Shown here: in pieces, positions 1-8,797 of the stretch
Position numbering within the stretch: the first letter of the stretch is position 1
Layout of the letters: each line of letters starts with the position of its first letter
Assembly (NCBI GenBank): GCA_016872055.1
Contig: VHBH01000005.1
Coordinates: forward strand, 1-64,000
Length of the DNA: 64,000 nucleotides
Source: Nitrososphaerota archaeon
Lineage (GTDB): Archaea; Thermoproteota; Nitrososphaeria; Nitrososphaerales; Nitrosopumilaceae
Direction of reading: 5' to 3'
Program-made: the position numbers and the translations under genes
The notes under the pieces: model-generated
What the model was told of the DNA's origin: nothing
What the model saw: the letters and a program-made list of their open reading frames with translations, nothing else
Database searches by the model: none

Positions 1-1646
1 GCTTCATGCATCATCTGGCTTTTTGCACAACCAGCTGCAAGCTCATCGCCTTTTCCTCTTCTCATAAGGCCTCTATACAGACCATCTTCTAGTTTGACAC
101 CCTCTCTTTGCTCCCATTCTTCTACAGTAATGGAATATTTCTTTTGGATTCTGTCTCTGTACCATTCTGGAATGACATTGAATGCACAGAACGGAATGAT
201 TCTAAGATCTGGAGTCAAATAGTGAATATCACATCTTTGCAGTCTTTCCAAGTCCTCGTTGTATTTGTCCTGGAAATGCATCATGCCTAGGAATAATCCC
301 TTGACATGCCAAGAGCCAACTGCATCAAATGATCTCTTCATTAGGATATTACCAAACATCTTTGCCAAGTCTAGACCTGCTGGCTGTTTTTTCTTGTCAA
401 CAAAACTTGAAAGTTTTCTTACTACTTCTAACATTGTAAAGTACTTGTTTTTGCCAGAACGAATTTCCTCTGCTTTATCTTCGAATAATTCCAACATACC
501 CTGAATGTCTGCAAATCTTGGCAGTGGAACAAACTTTTTGGTCTCTGCATCTTCAAAGACATAGGTGCCTGCACCACATGCAAAATGAATTGATAATTCG
601 TATTTTGGTTTGCTAGAGAATGCCTCAATGACATTGGTCAGTGGCATGCAGCTTGGGACTGGGAACCAGTCATCAACTGTAACTTCGCCATTTGTCTGCT
701 CTTCGATTCTCTGTATGCAATCAGGAATTGTGATTCTGTATTTTTCACGCTCTGCTTTGCCCATTCTGCCAGTAAGTGATACTGGTTGGAAGTTTACTGC
801 GTGAACTACATCCATGTTCTTTTGAGCGTATCTAATGATGCCGCCTAGTTCATGGTCGTTAATTGATTTGATAACTGTTGGAACAAAAACAACTGTTGTA
901 CCAGTCTTTCTGCAACTATCTAATGCAAATGGGATCTCCCAGTGGTTCTTTGGATTTGTTCTTGCAGTGACGCCATCGAAGCTCAGATACAAATTGTTGC
1001 ATCCTGCTAGTCTTACTTCTCTTGCTGCCTCTGGGTCTAGTGCATGTCTGATTCCGTTTGTGTTCATCTGTACATGATCAACACCTTCTTGCTTCATAAT
1101 TTTGATTAAATCGGTAATATCATCTCGTAGCATCGGTTCTCCACCAGTAATCTGAATAGAGTTTCCTGGAATTGGTCGCTCTGCTTTGAGGGTTTTCATC
1201 ATTGCACGAACTTGATCATGTGATGGTTCGTACATGTATGCACCTTCAAGGCCCTTCTTTACGTAAAAGAAGCAGTACCAGCATGTCAGGTCACACCTGT
1301 TGGTTACAATCATGTTTGCAAGACCACTATGTGATAGGTGATTAGAACATAAACCGCAATTATTTGGACATGAACATTTCTCAATCATTACGTTTGGTGC
1401 ATGTGCGCCCTTGCCGTCAGCCCAATAGGTGCTGAACTTTTTGTACATTTCATAAGAGCCAAAGTACAATTCTTCACATTCACCGTGTGTTGGGCATGTT
1501 TTGCTCATAAAGACGCGTCCGTCCCGCTCAAAGACCTCTGCATCCAAAATCATGTTACAGTCAGGGCAGATGCTCTGGGTGAATCTGATTGTGGATTTCT
1601 TTCCAAGCGTCTTTGTCGAGTTTCTTGAGAGCTGAATTAGCGACAT
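1..1646 (-). CDS. tes: Tes-type radical SAM tetraether lipid synthase (3' end cut by window)
   Basis: The reading frame is open from ATG at 1646 to the window edge, giving 548 codons with no stop, so the C-terminus is missing. The radical SAM motif CDLTCWYC has Cys at residues 118, 122 and 125 and is followed by FFYVKKG and YMYE. This is the signature of the MJ0619/Tes family, which joins two archaeol lipid chains into tetraethers. Extra cysteines (27/30, 51, 91/93/97/100) fit the additional metal centres known in Tes. Ammonia-oxidising archaea make GDGT membranes, so the role fits. A TATA-like box about 30 nt upstream suggests a nearly leaderless mRNA. It is divergent from a TrmB-DtxR pair. 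A related radical SAM paralogue of other function cannot be excluded. Confidence 0.85.
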   Translation of the reverse strand, partial: MSLIQLSRNSTKTLGKKSTIRFTQSICPDCNMILDAEVFERDGRVFMSKTCPTHGECEELYFGSYEMYKKFSTYWADGKGAHAPNVMIEKCSCPNNCGLCSNHLSHSGLANMIVTNRCDLTCWYCFFYVKKGLEGAYMYEPSHDQVRAMMKTLKAERPIPGNSIQITGGEPMLRDDITDLIKIMKQEGVDHVQMNTNGIRHALDPEAAREVRLAGCNNLYLSFDGVTARTNPKNHWEIPFALDSCRKTGTTVVFVPTVIKSINDHELGGIIRYAQKNMDVVHAVNFQPVSLTGRMGKAEREKYRITIPDCIQRIEEQTNGEVTVDDWFPVPSCMPLTNVIEAFSSKPKYELSIHFACGAGTYVFEDAETKKFVPLPRFADIQGMLELFEDKAEEIRSGKNKYFTMLEVVRKLSSFVDKKKQPAGLDLAKMFGNILMKRSFDAVGSWHVKGLFLGMMHFQDKYNEDLERLQRCDIHYLTPDLRIIPFCAFNVIPEWYRDRIQKKYSITVEEWEQREGVKLEDGLYRGLMRRGKGDELAAGCAKSQMMHE

Positions 1647-1670
1647 GTACTAGTTGCAGTTTTTCGAATT

Positions 1671-1680
1671 GATATTTAAT
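1671..1680 (-). promoter_or_regulatory. TATA-like box for tes
   Basis: On the minus strand this reads ATTAAATATC and is centred about 30 nt before the tes ATG. That predicts transcription starting within a few bases of the start codon. Pattern-based only. Confidence 0.5.
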
Positions 1681-1729
1681 GTATTTCCCACCCTGCCCCG
1701 TGGTATTTGGTAGATTGATCGGTTCTGTG

Positions 1730-1737
1730 TTTAAATA
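1730..1737 (+). promoter_or_regulatory. TATA-like box for trmB-dtxR
   Basis: TTTAAATA lies about 28 nt before the TrmB ATG at 1762, the archaeal box A spacing for a short or absent leader. It lies about 50 bp from the divergent tes box, so one bound regulator could affect both promoters. Confidence 0.5.
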
Positions 1738-1761
1738 CTGAAAAACTACGCATTAGATCTG

Positions 1762-2529
1762 ATGAACATTTCGGATAACACACGTAAGTCGCTTGAAAAG
1801 ATCGGCCTGACAAGCTATGAGATCAGGACATATTCTTCTTTACTAAAAGGGGGTGAGCTTACCGCGTCTGATCTGAGCCAAAAGTCAGGCGTGCCATATT
1901 CCAAGATTTATGAGGTACTCGGATCGCTTGAGGAAAAAGGCTGGATCGGCTCTGACGATTCCAGACCCACAAAATATTTTTCAAAATCCCCGGCAACTGC
2001 GCTAGAGGCAACAAAGCAAAAGATAGAATCTGATTTTAAGGAAAATGAGAATATTGTTTTGCGGGAACTGGTGCCATTATACGAAAAAAGCGGCGTAAGT
2101 GAGAGGCCTGACATCTGGGTTTTATCAGGCATAATGAATATTGCATCGAAAATCCTAGAGATGGTTGATTCTTGCAGAAATGAGGTATTGATCGCCCTGC
2201 CAAAGGCAAACGAGATGTTAGTAAAGCAGGCATTGCCGAAATTGCGCCAGCTACATGACAAAGGTGTTGTAATTACAATATTGATGTCAGATGAGATGGA
2301 CAGGGAGTCGCTCAAGGCTTTGGCCAGAGTATCCACAGTCAAGGTCAAAAAAGGTCTGTTTGGGGGAGGAATAATTTCGGACAAGCGCTATGTGGTGATT
2401 TTGCTTGGTCCAATCAACGATGCCTCAGAAGGAGAGGCAGTAGCCATTTGGGCAGACCATGCAGGTTTGGCTGTCTTTGCAAGGGAATACTTTGAATATT
2501 TGCTCAAAGATGCAAAGGGTGTATCATAA
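1762..2529 (+). CDS. TrmB-family transcriptional regulator
   Basis: 255 aa. The N-terminal third is a winged helix of TrmB type: residues about 8-75 with GLTSYEIRTYSSLLKGG and SGVPYSKIYEVLGSLEEKGW. A helical linker and a C-terminal effector-like domain follow (residues about 110-250). TrmB proteins bind promoter DNA and often respond to sugars or other metabolites, but the ligand here cannot be read from sequence. Its stop overlaps the next gene's ATG by one base (TAATG), so the two are probably co-transcribed and translationally coupled. It is divergent from tes. Confidence 0.85.
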   Translation: MNISDNTRKSLEKIGLTSYEIRTYSSLLKGGELTASDLSQKSGVPYSKIYEVLGSLEEKGWIGSDDSRPTKYFSKSPATALEATKQKIESDFKENENIVLRELVPLYEKSGVSERPDIWVLSGIMNIASKILEMVDSCRNEVLIALPKANEMLVKQALPKLRQLHDKGVVITILMSDEMDRESLKALARVSTVKVKKGLFGGGIISDKRYVVILLGPINDASEGEAVAIWADHAGLAVFAREYFEYLLKDAKGVS

Positions 2530-2975
2530 TGGATTCGACAAATGATGAGATACTGTTCGTCGGAACTGCCGAGGCAGAACATGTTGAAATGTACCTAAAA
2601 GCAATCTGGCACATCAAGGAGAGAAACGAGCCAGTCAAGATCAGTACAATTGCCAAGATGCTAAATGTCAGGCAGCCAAGCGTAGTCCAGATGCTAAAAA
2701 AGCTAAACGAGCAAAACTTGGTAAATTACAGCAAGGCAGGCGTATCTCTGACAGAGGGAGGCGAAAAGGTGGGTTCTAGTATGATGCGAAATAGTAGACT
2801 GCTTGAGGTCCTAATGGATAGCGCGTTAAAGGTCAAAATTGATGAGGAGATGGTTTGTGGAATAGAACACCACATGAATAAACAATTCACAGACGCATTA
2901 TGCACAATGCTAAAGCATCCACGCAAGTGTCCGCACGGACACGCTATTCCACCAGGCTCTTGTTGTTCTGCGTAA
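2529..2975 (+). CDS. DtxR/MntR-family metal-dependent regulator
   Basis: 148 aa. The N-terminal winged helix (residues about 10-75) contains the DtxR-like segments EMYLKAIWHIKER and VRQPSVVQMLKKLNEQNLV. It is followed by the helical metal-binding and dimerisation region (EEMVCGIEHHMN) and the typical HPRKCPHG tail. The family senses Fe2+ or Mn2+. There is no C-terminal SH3-like domain, so it is a short-form regulator. The gene starts in the TAATG overlap with trmB. The C-terminal CC pair (SCCSA) could be an extra metal ligand; this is inference. Confidence 0.88.
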   Translation: MDSTNDEILFVGTAEAEHVEMYLKAIWHIKERNEPVKISTIAKMLNVRQPSVVQMLKKLNEQNLVNYSKAGVSLTEGGEKVGSSMMRNSRLLEVLMDSALKVKIDEEMVCGIEHHMNKQFTDALCTMLKHPRKCPHGHAIPPGSCCSA

Positions 2976-3005
2976 GGTTATATCATAGAATATAGAATTT
3001 CTAGC

Positions 3006-3170
3006 ATGGCATGCTTTTGCGGATGCGAGACATATGTCAAAGACAAATATGGATTCAAGGTAGGTTGTGTAAATTGTACACATGGCCCGCAAAACCACGA
3101 TGATGAATTTCGATTCGCATCTCGCAAAAATGAAAGCGCTAGTCAAAAGCGAGATGTAGATTTCGGATAA
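3006..3170 (+). CDS. Small Cys-rich protein (54 aa), putative zinc-binding
   Basis: ATG at 3006 to TAA at 3170. The N-terminus is MACFCGCETYV, with a further CVNC at about residues 21-24. This gives five closely spaced cysteines plus His 26 and 31, as in small zinc-binding proteins. It starts 30 nt after the DtxR gene on the same strand. Its stop codon is immediately followed by the stop codon of the opposing yjbQ-like gene. No known function is recognised. Confidence 0.6.
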   Translation: MACFCGCETYVKDKYGFKVGCVNCTHGPQNHDDEFRFASRKNESASQKRDVDFG

Positions 3171-3590
3171 TCATTCCCCAATAATTTTGACTAGAACTCG
3201 CTTTGGTCGCATCCCATCAAATTCTCCGTAAAAGATTTGCTCCCAAGGTCCAAAGTCCAGTTCGCCGTCGGTTATTGCTATTATGACTTCGCGCCCCATG
3301 ATTTGTCGCTTAAGGTGTGCATCTGCATTGTCTTCCCCGGTGTCATTGTGTTGATATTGGTTTATTGGTTCGTGTGGTGCCAGTTTTTCCAGCCAATTTG
3401 CATAGTCTTTGTGAAGACCAGACTCGTTGTCGTTGATGAAAACACTTGCAGAAATATGCATTGCGTTGACAAGACACAGGCCCTCCTTGATTCCGCTTTT
3501 TTTGACTAGTTGACGCACCTGTGGTGTAATATGTACAAATTCTAGTCGTTTTTTTGTGTTAAATGTCAGATATTCTGTTAGGAATTTCAT
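3171..3590 (-). CDS. YjbQ / UPF0047 family protein
   Basis: 139 aa, the normal family length. Family hallmarks are visible: [17 protein letters not shown], then [13 protein letters not shown], then [13 protein letters not shown], and a C-terminal [14 protein letters not shown] with P-K-R-V-L-V. The conserved histidines in these blocks form a metal-containing site. The E. coli homologue has weak thiamine-phosphate synthase activity, but the physiological role is unsettled. Convergent with the 54-aa gene with no gap. Confidence 0.85.
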   Translation of the reverse strand: MKFLTEYLTFNTKKRLEFVHITPQVRQLVKKSGIKEGLCLVNAMHISASVFINDNESGLHKDYANWLEKLAPHEPINQYQHNDTGEDNADAHLKRQIMGREVIIAITDGELDFGPWEQIFYGEFDGMRPKRVLVKIIGE

Positions 3591-3722
3591 TATTCTTGGA
3601 AAACAAATTTTGAATTAAATCTTTTAGCAAAAATGCAGGCTCAGAACTCAAGATCTATATCATTTTTAGAATCAATGGGATAAGGTCATCAACGCCTACG
3701 TACAATATAGTAGAGAGGGATT

Positions 3723-3729
3723 TTTAAAA
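3723..3729 (+). promoter_or_regulatory. TATA-like box before the 141-aa gene
   Basis: A TTTTAAAAG-like stretch lies 22-25 nt upstream of ATG 3748, which supports that start and a leaderless transcript. Confidence 0.45.
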
Positions 3730-3747
3730 GAAGCTTGATAAGGCGCA

Positions 3748-4173
3748 ATGCCAGTGCTAAAGAAAATGGTTGCAATCGACGCTCCAGCCTCACTTGAAAG
3801 CTTTAGACGATTCATCGTAGCAAGTACATGCAGCTCATACATGCCCCGAAGCTATCTTGAAGACCCAGAGGTATTTCCAGAGCGAGAGGAATCACTGGGT
3901 TCCATTTACGTAGAGGCGGCAGACAAGGTAACACTAAAGAAAATTCGTGACATTACGTTTGTAAACGCACGAGACGTCTTGGGTATAATTTACAACTCAA
4001 AGAGCGGCAATACAACACTAAAGTGGAGGCAGCTTAGAAGAAGGGGCGGCAAAGTGACTGGTGAGGCATCATCTAATTCGCTTGTCAATTTGGCAGAAGG
4101 TGGTGTAATTACGCCAGACTGGGTTGATAATTATCTGAAAAAGAAAAATATGCAAAGTACCAGTACTGTATAA
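3748..4173 (+). CDS. Conserved-looking hypothetical protein (141 aa)
   Basis: Soluble, with no signal peptide or membrane segment. The middle is acidic (LEDPEVFPEREESLG). A basic patch (LKWRQLRRRGGKV) sits near residue 90, and the C-terminus is lysine-rich. The basic patch could bind nucleic acid, but I recognise no domain. It sits 24 nt upstream of the Pelota gene on the same strand and may share its transcript, which hints weakly at a translation-related role. Confidence 0.6.
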   Translation: MPVLKKMVAIDAPASLESFRRFIVASTCSSYMPRSYLEDPEVFPEREESLGSIYVEAADKVTLKKIRDITFVNARDVLGIIYNSKSGNTTLKWRQLRRRGGKVTGEASSNSLVNLAEGGVITPDWVDNYLKKKNMQSTSTV

Positions 4174-4197
4174 TATCACTTTACACAATACCATTCC

Positions 4198-5250
4198 ATG
4201 ATTACAAAAATCATCGACGACAATACTGTATCATTTTTAGTCGAAGAGCCGGATGATTTGCTGGTATTGCGCAGAATTATAAAAAATCAGGACACCATAA
4301 TCTCAGATACAACGCGTGTAATAAAACAGGACAAGGATTTCTCCAGGCCTGACAGGGGTGAGCGAATCAGGATTCGCATAGCACTGGAGGTTGAAAAAAT
4401 AGCGCTTGATGCAGTATTTGACAAACTGCGAATCCACGGCACCATTACAGAGTCAACAAATGAGGCAGTATCAAAAGGACTGCACCATTCAATTCTGGTA
4501 AGAATTGGGGATTCATTTAACGTTGTAAAAAAGAAATGGCAGTCAATTGAGCTGAAATTGATCAAGACAAAAGACGAAAGTCTTGGGTTTGTCTTGGTTG
4601 CAATTGACAAGGGTGACTGTGGAATAGGCAAGCTAAAGGGAACTCATCTGGAATTAATGCAAAATATGTACTCAGGCTCTAGCGGAAAGCAGTACAAAAC
4701 TAATTTTAATATTCAGACATTTTTTGAAAATGTTGCAAAAGCACTAAACACGGTACTCAGGGAAAACTACAGTCTAGTCATTTTTGGACCTGGCGAGACA
4801 AAAAGACAGTTTGCCAATTATTTAGCAAAAAGCCCCATCTCAAAGGCCCACAAAATAGAGACAGTTGACGGAATCGATTCTGGTGGGGAAGATGGAATTT
4901 ACACGTTTACCAAGTCCCGGGCAATGCAGCAGATACTGGGTCAGAGTAAGCTTGCCAAGGTGTCAGCCATACTAGAAGAAGTAATGATTAGGGCGAACAA
5001 CAAGAGTAGAAAATTCACCATGGGTTTTGAGGAGACAAAAAAGGCAAACGACCTTGGGGCAGTAGAATCACTTGTTTTTTCAGAAAAGATAATCCAGACT
5101 CATGATGAAGAGCAAATAATACAGTTCCTAAACGATGTTGAATCCAAGGGAGTCAAAGTTTACGCATTGGATGCGTCAACCGATATCGGCCTCCAAGTAT
5201 CAGGCCTTGGCGGAATTGTATCCCTTCTCAGATTTGCAGTGGATGTCTAG
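4198..5250 (+). CDS. pelA: Pelota (Dom34) ribosome-rescue factor
   Basis: 350 aa, typical for archaeal Pelota. It has three regions: an N-terminal Sm-like domain (residues about 1-130, MITKIIDDNTVSFLVEEPDD), an eRF1-like middle domain from about residue 130 (GFVLVAIDKGDCGIGKLKG), and a C-terminal domain ending in ASTDIGLQVSGLGGIVSLLRF. It lacks the GGQ motif of release factors, as expected. It recognises stalled ribosomes and, with an EF1A-like GTPase and ABCE1, promotes subunit splitting. The stop codon shares a CTAG palindrome with the opposing cutA gene. Confidence 0.95.
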   Translation: MITKIIDDNTVSFLVEEPDDLLVLRRIIKNQDTIISDTTRVIKQDKDFSRPDRGERIRIRIALEVEKIALDAVFDKLRIHGTITESTNEAVSKGLHHSILVRIGDSFNVVKKKWQSIELKLIKTKDESLGFVLVAIDKGDCGIGKLKGTHLELMQNMYSGSSGKQYKTNFNIQTFFENVAKALNTVLRENYSLVIFGPGETKRQFANYLAKSPISKAHKIETVDGIDSGGEDGIYTFTKSRAMQQILGQSKLAKVSAILEEVMIRANNKSRKFTMGFEETKKANDLGAVESLVFSEKIIQTHDEEQIIQFLNDVESKGVKVYALDASTDIGLQVSGLGGIVSLLRFAVDV

Positions 5251-5558
5251 CCAGTAGAGTCAATAAGCCATTGTAGATATGGTTTGTTTAGATCTTTTAT
5301 TGTTATTTCGGCAATTTCCGGTACTTTGTATGGATGTGTAAGCTTGATCTGTGCTTTTAGTTTTGACTTGTTTTTTTGTGTTGTTTTGAATACTGCCAAT
5401 ACTTCGTCTGTGTTTTCTATTTTGCCTTGCCAGGTATATACCGAAGATATTCTAGTCATGTTTACGCACGCTGCAAGTCTTGACCGTACAAGCTTGTTTG
5501 CTATTTTTTGAATTGATTTTTTATTCGGATATGTGGATAAAATCACTACTCCTTTCAT
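5247..5558 (-). CDS. cutA: CutA1-type divalent cation tolerance protein
   Basis: About 103 aa from the ATG at 5558; an upstream in-frame Met at 5633 would add a non-conserved extension. CutA features include MKGVVILSTYPNKKSIQKIANKLV, RLAACVN, VYTWQGKIENTDEVL and the C-terminal THPYKVPEIAEI block. CutA forms trimers with a ferredoxin-like fold and binds metals; its physiological role is debated. It overlaps the pelA stop by 4 nt in convergent orientation. Confidence 0.92.
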   Translation of the reverse strand: MKGVVILSTYPNKKSIQKIANKLVRSRLAACVNMTRISSVYTWQGKIENTDEVLAVFKTTQKNKSKLKAQIKLTHPYKVPEIAEITIKDLNKPYLQWLIDSTG

Positions 5559-5607
5559 AGCAAACGATAAATGGGCGTCATTAAAAAAAGTAGCAATTAA
5601 TTTGAAC

Positions 5608-6804
5608 TTGGATTTTTTATCGCAGAACGCCATAATCTATGTTTTAATGGCTTGGGTAATCATACTTGGGGTAACCAAAGCACTCAAGCTGGAAAGGTAC
5701 GGATTTGAGATAAAGCCGTACAGCCTCGTATACAAGAACACCCAAGTTCAGGTAGCACTGACCAAGATGCTTGGTAGAACCAGGCGAGGCATACGCGTCT
5801 TTGCCGATGTAAGCGTGATTGCGGGCTTTATTATGATGGGCTTTGGGTTTTGGTTTTTGATAGACAATGTTACTAAATTCTTTGACAGGCCGGAAGAGTT
5901 CTCAGAGTTGACTGTTTTGATTCCAGGTGTTACATTGACGTCATCTTCTGCAATTTTGTATTTTCTGTTGTCCATTCCAATTGTACTTGTAATACATGAA
6001 GGGGCTCATGGCATAGTTGCAACTCTGGAAAAGATCCGAATCAAAACAGGAGGATTTGCCATATTCATTGCAATGTTTGCCGGATTTGTAGAGCCGGACG
6101 ATGAAGAATTCAACAAGGCAAAAAAAATCTCAAAGCTCCGAGTAATAGGTGCAGGTGCTACTTCAAATGTCATATTTGCACTTGTGCTTGGCGCCATTTT
6201 ACTGACAAACCCGTTCTTTGCAATCGTTGTGCCAGAGCCAATACGAAGTACATTCTATGAGACCCCGCAAGGAGTGAACATACTGAGCATAATGCCTGGT
6301 GGAGGCGCAGAAAAGGCAGGATTACAAATCAATGATGTCATAACATCGATTAATGGAATTTCGGTTATAACACCGATTGATTTTGCCAAGGTGAAGCTTC
6401 TACCAGGAGAAATTGCCAAGGTCACAGTATTTCGAGACGGAGTCAGCATTGATCACCAAGTAGAGATAATGCCTTCTCCTGATGATCCCACCAAGGGCCT
6501 AATTGGGATAACACGCGATAATTCCATATCATACAAGCCAGTCTACAATTTCATAGAATGGAAGAGTCCTGAGCTGTCAATGTTTTTGCTGTGGCTATGG
6601 ATGATCTCATTTTTCATAGGAATAATCAACATGCTTCCATTACCAATCCTTGATGGGGGCAAGTTCATCCACAGCATAATTGACAAAAAGCTTTCAGATT
6701 CAATGGTAAATCGCACAATGTGGGCAATCTATGGCTTTACCTTTACCCTGTTTGGCCTAAACATTGCGTTATCATATCTAAAATCAGGCTGGTTTACAAT
6801 CTAG
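5608..6804 (+). CDS. Site-2 protease family (M50) membrane protease with PDZ domain
   Basis: About 398 aa from TTG 5608. An ATG at 5533 is in frame but lies inside the divergent cutA gene, so the later start is preferred. Hydrophobic segments surround the zinc motif HEGAH (residues about 130-134) and a second motif LPLPILDGGKF near the C-terminus, together the S2P active site. A PDZ domain lies between them (VNILSIMPGGGAEKAGLQINDVITSINGIS). The enzyme cleaves membrane proteins within the bilayer, often releasing regulators; the substrate is unknown. Confidence 0.88.
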   Translation: MDFLSQNAIIYVLMAWVIILGVTKALKLERYGFEIKPYSLVYKNTQVQVALTKMLGRTRRGIRVFADVSVIAGFIMMGFGFWFLIDNVTKFFDRPEEFSELTVLIPGVTLTSSSAILYFLLSIPIVLVIHEGAHGIVATLEKIRIKTGGFAIFIAMFAGFVEPDDEEFNKAKKISKLRVIGAGATSNVIFALVLGAILLTNPFFAIVVPEPIRSTFYETPQGVNILSIMPGGGAEKAGLQINDVITSINGISVITPIDFAKVKLLPGEIAKVTVFRDGVSIDHQVEIMPSPDDPTKGLIGITRDNSISYKPVYNFIEWKSPELSMFLLWLWMISFFIGIINMLPLPILDGGKFIHSIIDKKLSDSMVNRTMWAIYGFTFTLFGLNIALSYLKSGWFTI

Positions 6805-6843
6805 GGCAATTATCGTTAAATTTGGGCTACTGGCACCAAAGCC

Positions 6844-7755
6844 ATGAAATGCGACAGATGTCAAAACACTGCAGCCTATTCTAGGAAATATTCTGGCGAG
6901 AGCCTATGTTCTGAATGCTTTTCAAATTCCATATTGCGTAAAACTGCGAAAACCATTTCAAAATACAACATGATCCAAAACGGCGAATTGGTTTGTGTGG
7001 CAGTCTCTGGAGGAAAGGATTCACTTGCATTGTTGCACGTATTGTCAAAGATGGCAAAAAATCACAATTTTAGAATTCATGCGGTGACAATAGATGAAGG
7101 GATTCCAGGATATCGCGATGAGGCACTGGACATAGTAAGGGATTTTTGTGCAAGGCTCGGAGTAGAACACACCATATACCCATACAAGGACTTGTTTGGT
7201 TTAACATTGGATGAATCACTAAAACAAAATGAAGACGACAGATTGTCATCGTGCTCCATTTGTGGTACATTTAGAAGGCGTGCAATGGATCATGCAGCAA
7301 AGCAAATTGGGGCAGACATTATTGCGACGGGTCACAACCTAGACGACACACTCCAGACATTTGTCATAAACACATTATCTGGAGACACTAACAAAATTGG
7401 CTGGATGGATCCAGACACCTCCGATAACACCCTCCGAAAAATAAAGCCATTTTGTGAGATTTACGAGTCAGAAATCGTCTTTTATGCATTCACAAATGAT
7501 TTGCCATTCCAAACCGAGCCGTGTCCCCACATGAATGAGGGAATTCGGACAGAGATTCGCGAGTTTTTGAACAAATTAGAGAACCATCACTCTGGAATAA
7601 AGAACAACATGTACCGATCTGTTCTAAAAATATCGCAAACCATGAAGGATGTCAATTATAAAGAAAAGATCAAATGTGCAAATTGCGGCGCAGAGTGCAC
7701 TGGTAAGGTTTGTTCTGTGTGCAAGATGATCATAGATCTGCGCGAAAAACCTTAA
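6844..7755 (+). CDS. NcsA/TtuA-type tRNA 2-thiouridine synthesis protein (TIGR00269-like)
   Basis: 303 aa. An N-terminal zinc finger (C3, C6, C22, C25), the PP-loop ATP-pyrophosphatase motif VSGGKDSLALLH (residues about 54-65), central CSICG and GHNLDDTLQTF motifs, and a C-terminal CANCGAEC...CSVCK finger match the TtuA/Ncs6 family. It activates tRNA uridine by adenylation for thiolation (wobble U34 or U54). Which position it modifies cannot be settled from sequence. The SRP RNA gene follows immediately. Confidence 0.9.
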   Translation: MKCDRCQNTAAYSRKYSGESLCSECFSNSILRKTAKTISKYNMIQNGELVCVAVSGGKDSLALLHVLSKMAKNHNFRIHAVTIDEGIPGYRDEALDIVRDFCARLGVEHTIYPYKDLFGLTLDESLKQNEDDRLSSCSICGTFRRRAMDHAAKQIGADIIATGHNLDDTLQTFVINTLSGDTNKIGWMDPDTSDNTLRKIKPFCEIYESEIVFYAFTNDLPFQTEPCPHMNEGIRTEIREFLNKLENHHSGIKNNMYRSVLKISQTMKDVNYKEKIKCANCGAECTGKVCSVCKMIIDLREKP

Positions 7756-7759
7756 TGCA

Positions 7760-7767
7760 CATATAAC
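7760..7767 (+). promoter_or_regulatory. TATA-like box for SRP RNA
   Basis: CATATAAC is centred about 25 nt before the predicted 5' end of the SRP RNA. Confidence 0.45.
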
Positions 7768-7787
7768 ATTACGTCGTAACTATATTC

Positions 7788-8102
7788 GGTAGTAGGTAGG
7801 ATCGGGGCGCTAGCCGTGCCCTTTTCTGAAACCGGCTCTATGCAGAGGTCAGTAACTGCTGGATAAACTTCCAGATGGATAATTCCCGCTTGATGTACTG
7901 AAATGAAATCACGCCGAAGCGGGTGGATACAGGCACGTGATTGCTCGAAGGAGTAATCTTAGTGTCGAATTGCCGAAATGGATGAGGTCCGGGAGGGAGC
8001 AATCCTAAGGCAAAGTATTCACGCTACTTCGTCAACGTGGCGGATCTTGTACATCTTGAGATGGGGTTACTTGTCTGGATCGGAACTGGCAGATCTACTA
8101 CC
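7788..8102 (+). ncRNA. ffs: Archaeal signal recognition particle (7S) RNA
   Basis: About 315 nt, with ends set by a terminal helix: GGTAGTAG at 7788-7795 pairs with CTACTACC at 8095-8102. The helix-8 core lies at about 7985-8015 (GGTCCGGGAGGGAGCAATCC then TAAGGC), matching the conserved SRP54-binding loops and a GGAG-type tetraloop. The region fills the only long coding gap in the window. The SRP RNA, with SRP54 and SRP19, targets nascent membrane and secreted proteins. The exact ends are my estimate from pairing. Confidence 0.9.
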
Positions 8103-8137
8103 ACTTGAATTATTTAGTATTATATCAGTTCATAAAT

Positions 8138-8467
8138 ATGGATGGATTGTTTTTGGGGCCAAAAAGAAACTACGAAGACTTTAAAAAACAGATACCAAAA
8201 TCGGCACTTTCCATGTTTGGGTCATTAAGGGAATATTGTCTTTCGCTTGGGAATAATGTAGTAGAAGACGTCCGTGCACACAGAATAGTGTTTGGAAAAT
8301 CGCTTTCATTTAGGTGGTTTGTGGACCTCGAACCAGAGGGAAACTCCATAATTGTCAAGATACAGCGAGACCGAAAAGAACCGTTTCAGATCAAAACAAT
8401 AACAAACGAACAGGAATTGGATGCACTCAAGGCTACAATTTCTGATGCATATAACACCATACGCTAG
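8138..8467 (+). CDS. DUF5655-like small protein (109 aa)
   Basis: Starts at ATG 8138, 36 nt after the SRP RNA; an upstream Met at 8105 is less likely. The pattern of an N-terminal helical region (FGSLREYCLSLG), then HRIVFGKSLSFRWFVDL, then strands with IIVKIQRDRKEP, resembles the DUF5655 domain found alone or fused to nucleic-acid enzymes. The function is unknown. It overlaps the opposing acylphosphatase stop by 4 nt (CTAG). Confidence 0.65.
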   Translation: MDGLFLGPKRNYEDFKKQIPKSALSMFGSLREYCLSLGNNVVEDVRAHRIVFGKSLSFRWFVDLEPEGNSIIVKIQRDRKEPFQIKTITNEQELDALKATISDAYNTIR

Positions 8468-8742
8468 TACAATACTTCAAACTTGGCAAATTCGCCTTTG
8501 AATTTTTCATTTCGTATTTCTACGTCTTCTACTCGTGCGTTTGCAGGACCTGCGTGGCACCACTCCACCACATTACTGACATCAAGATCTTCGCCTTCGA
8601 TTACTGCCTCGACTCGGCCATCTTTGAGGTTTCTAACCCAGCCTGTAGTGTTATTCTTTTTTGCAGTCACTTTCATTGCCTGGCGAAAAAAAACGCCCTG
8701 TACTTTACCCTTTATGAGAAGATGAACGCGTTGTTTTGCCAA
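8464..8742 (-). CDS. acyP: Acylphosphatase
   Basis: 92 aa, the usual length. The signature KGKVQGVFFRQAM carries the catalytic Arg, and TTGWVRNLKDGRVEAVIEGE carries the catalytic Asn. It hydrolyses acyl phosphates. It lies downstream of rpl2 on the same strand with a 55-nt gap, so co-transcription is possible. Confidence 0.95.
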   Translation of the reverse strand: MAKQRVHLLIKGKVQGVFFRQAMKVTAKKNNTTGWVRNLKDGRVEAVIEGEDLDVSNVVEWCHAGPANARVEDVEIRNEKFKGEFAKFEVLY

Positions 8743-8797
8743 TTAGGAATTGATCTTGTCTTGATCTTAATCAATTTTAGGGTGCAGAAAAATTGGA

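Noticed and set aside
1908-2384. 158-codon open frame antisense to trmB
   Set aside because: A shadow of the regulator gene. The product is Ser/Ile-rich with no domain, and the sense frame is a clear TrmB.
7978-8184. 68-codon open frame on the plus strand
   Set aside because: It lies mostly inside the SRP RNA, crossing helix 8 and the 3' arm. The RNA explains the sequence and no protein motif is seen.
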